Origin: Bacillota bacterium
GTDB lineage: Bacteria; Bacillota; Clostridia; Lachnospirales; Lachnospiraceae
Assembly: GCA_023441965.1 (NCBI GenBank)
Contig: JAEZNB010000102.1
Location: 1-42,266, forward strand
Length of the DNA: 42,266 nt
Direction: 5' to 3'
In this document: positions 40,406 to 42,266 of the stretch, one piece after another
Layout of the letters: each line of letters starts with the position of its first letter
How positions within the stretch are numbered: position 1 is the stretch's first letter
Made by a program: the position numbers and the translations under genes
Notes under the pieces: generated by a model
What the model saw: the letters and a program-made list of their open reading frames with translations, nothing else
The model's database searches: none
What the model was told of the DNA's origin: nothing

Positions 40406-42266
40406 ATGAATTATCCGGGGAGGATAATCGCAGGGTTTATTATGGTAGTGCTTATATCCATATTTCCTTTGCAGTATTTGGCCCAAACGAATAATGACAC
40501 CCTGGATGCTCTCGTTGAAGAAAAGACACAGACCTTCACAGACGCCATAAGAAAAAAGGGAAGCTTGGATATTGGAACGTATGAAGAATATATCAACTAC
40601 CTCGATGCTACCGGAGAACTTTATGATGTTGAGATTGAGGATATTCATCCTGTCACAGGGGAAGAGCTTTCCCTGACAGATCCGGAGGATGGCCATGACT
40701 TTCGTTCTTCCTGCACGGAGGCCGGACATGAACATATCCATGAGCAGCAGCTTTATTTTATGGGAAGAAAAGCAGAAGCAGCTGTTTCTGTGGAATATCG
40801 TATGCCAAAGGAAGGACCAAGCATAGAGGCTGCTCCGGGGTTTGGGGATGCTTTGGACAGACCAATCATGTCATTGGCAGCCCATACCCATTCGGCTGAC
40901 TGTTATGTGGGGCATAGGCACAATGCGTCTTGTGGCACCATGTCAATAACCTTTATGTCTTACATTTCTTCCGGTAACGGCGAGGAAAGCAATGGTATAA
41001 ATATCTATTGCGGCTATTGCCAAAAGACCATCCTTACCATGAGTACTTGGAAGGCTCCTTATTATGGAAGAGATGAAATAAGGTTACATGATTATATTAA
41101 TCATTATAATGTGACTTATAATAACTATACAACGGGCTACACAGATCTATTGAATCAGATGTTTGCGTTAAAAAGTGCTGTCAGTCCCTATGTCACTAAA
41201 GCGGATAACATATCATCAGGTGACTATTGGAGTAATTCCTCCTATGGATATGTGCCCGGACAAAGCTTCAATTTTACTCTCCCCTCCATAGGATACTTTT
41301 CAAGATGCTCATGTGATAGTTCTCCGGATATATTTTATATAGCTGGTGGCTGGAATGACTATTATGGCTATAGCATATATGACATAAATTGCAATTATTG
41401 TTTTAAGAAAATCATTAGTATGAGTTACTCATCCAATAAATATACTCTGCAGATCTTTAAGAATGGAGCCGTATATAAAAGCTATGACAGTAGCACTACA
41501 GCTGATGTAAGAAACATTTGGTACAGTTTAGGTACCCCAAACAGTGAGGGTAAGATATATCGAAATGCCGATATAAGCGAGTCCTGGCTCCAATATGCGA
41601 TACTATCTGACGCAGTAAACCATGGATGTATTTATCCGAAGACGTTGTGTAATATCATAGAAGATACCACGCCCATATGTAGTCAGGTGGTTTCCTCCAT
41701 AATAGCTACTAACCCTACTCAGACTGTAAATCTAGGAGGCAGCATTATCACGACCGCTACAGCCACATACTTAGATGGGCACACGGGGACTATCAACTGT
41801 ACTAATAATTTTAATCCTAATCAAACCGGTTCACAGACCGTAACCCTTACATATACAGGCCTTGTTGGCAATGCTAAAACAACAGGGAGTAGGACGTGTT
41901 TCATCACAGCTAATGTAATAGGGGCAATCCCGGCATCACTTTCTGTTATACCATCCGGTAGTACGGTCTACAATGGCACAGTGCCTAGTTATTCAGTTAC
42001 TGTGACTTACCAAGATGGTACTACGAAAACCCTGGCGAGCGGACAGTACACCATGACCGGCTGGAGCAACGGACCCGGAACAAAGTCCCTGACCTTCTCC
42101 TATACAGAGAACGGTAAAACAGTGACGAAGAATATAACAATCACTGTATTACCGAACGTAACAAGCCTGGCAGTGACTCCTTCCGCAACTACGGTATATA
42201 ACGGAGCAGTCCCGACCTATACTGTTGTTGTGTCTTATGAGAATGGTACATCAAAAACACTGACTG
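40406..42266 (+). CDS. Large secreted Cys-rich protein with Ig-like repeats (partial)
   Basis: The frame is open from ATG 40406 (GGGGAGGG 6-9 nt upstream) to the window edge, 620 codons and incomplete. The N terminus has a signal or anchor helix (IIAGFIMVVLISIFPLQYLA). A segment FTDAIRKKGSLDIGTYEEY with TGELYDVEIEDIHP follows, of a kind I associate with minor pilin-like proteins of clostridial Tad loci. Two Cys modules follow, ending CGYCQKTILTMS (Cys202, Cys205) and CNYCFKKIISMS (Cys329, Cys332), perhaps zinc-binding. From about residue 428 Ig-like repeats begin. It is probably a tip adhesin or surface filament protein, as the last visible gene of the locus. Confidence 0.8.
   Translation, partial: MNYPGRIIAGFIMVVLISIFPLQYLAQTNNDTLDALVEEKTQTFTDAIRKKGSLDIGTYEEYINYLDATGELYDVEIEDIHPVTGEELSLTDPEDGHDFRSSCTEAGHEHIHEQQLYFMGRKAEAAVSVEYRMPKEGPSIEAAPGFGDALDRPIMSLAAHTHSADCYVGHRHNASCGTMSITFMSYISSGNGEESNGINIYCGYCQKTILTMSTWKAPYYGRDEIRLHDYINHYNVTYNNYTTGYTDLLNQMFALKSAVSPYVTKADNISSGDYWSNSSYGYVPGQSFNFTLPSIGYFSRCSCDSSPDIFYIAGGWNDYYGYSIYDINCNYCFKKIISMSYSSNKYTLQIFKNGAVYKSYDSSTTADVRNIWYSLGTPNSEGKIYRNADISESWLQYAILSDAVNHGCIYPKTLCNIIEDTTPICSQVVSSIIATNPTQTVNLGGSIITTATATYLDGHTGTINCTNNFNPNQTGSQTVTLTYTGLVGNAKTTGSRTCFITANVIGAIPASLSVIPSGSTVYNGTVPSYSVTVTYQDGTTKTLASGQYTMTGWSNGPGTKSLTFSYTENGKTVTKNITITVLPNVTSLAVTPSATTVYNGAVPTYTVVVSYENGTSKTLT
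41936..42266 (+). repeat. Ig-like 76-residue coding repeats
   Basis: The segment starting SLSVIPSGSTVYNGTVPSYS at 41936 recurs as SLAVTPSATTVYNGAVPTYT at 42164, exactly 228 nt later. The second copy is cut by the window edge. A more divergent Ig-like unit precedes them from about 41690. Confidence 0.85.

Overview
The window looks like chromosome from an anaerobic clostridium of the Lachnospiraceae type (Bacillota). The support is indirect: strong AGGAGG ribosome binding sites, many TTG/GTG starts, sigma-A promoters, a lysine riboswitch, intrinsic terminators, a class II EPSP synthase, a GH115 xylan-debranching enzyme and a Gram-positive Tad-like pilus/secretion locus. No rRNA, tRNA, phage, IS element or CRISPR array was seen.

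From 1 to about 30.1 kb the content is mostly housekeeping and metabolism. It starts with tyrosyl-tRNA synthetase (tyrS), a cytoplasmic GH115 alpha-glucuronidase and an HD-domain hydrolase. A leftward aromatic operon follows (DAHP synthase, prephenate dehydrogenase with ACT domain, EPSP synthase, then a GNAT enzyme). Its consensus promoter fires into a 277-bp inverted-repeat element that becomes a roughly 300-nt 5' leader. Next come an EF-G-like GTPase, convergent purine and uracil permeases, a DUF4153-like membrane protein with a cyclophilin lipoprotein, and two PLP enzymes of sulfur amino acid metabolism. A lysine-riboswitch-controlled ABC importer, an amidase with a small membrane protein, a hemerythrin, a GNAT-MerR pair behind a classic 19-bp-spacer MerR promoter, a small J-domain protein and a formate/nitrite-type channel complete this part.

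From 30.4 kb to the right edge, tightly packed rightward genes form a divergent Tad/type IV-like surface apparatus. They encode a degenerate MinD/CpaE-like protein, a small two-helix membrane protein, a CpaB/SAF protein, two more MinD-like proteins without an intact P-loop, a membrane-anchored CpaF-like ATPase, a large protein with two TadB/TadC-like halves, three paralogous single-helix small proteins, a fourth small membrane protein, and a large secreted Cys-rich protein with Ig-like repeats that runs off the window. A 408-nt gap inside the locus has no convincing gene except one possible 28-codon ORF, but can form several long perfect helices. I see no prepilin peptidase, TadE/F gene or Flp-type prepilin cleavage motif.

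The most interesting items are this locus with its three ATPase-like proteins lacking Walker lysines, its internal structured region, and the aromatic-operon leader in which one 5' strand can pair with several downstream copies. All calls come from reading the sequence; no database search or folding program was run.
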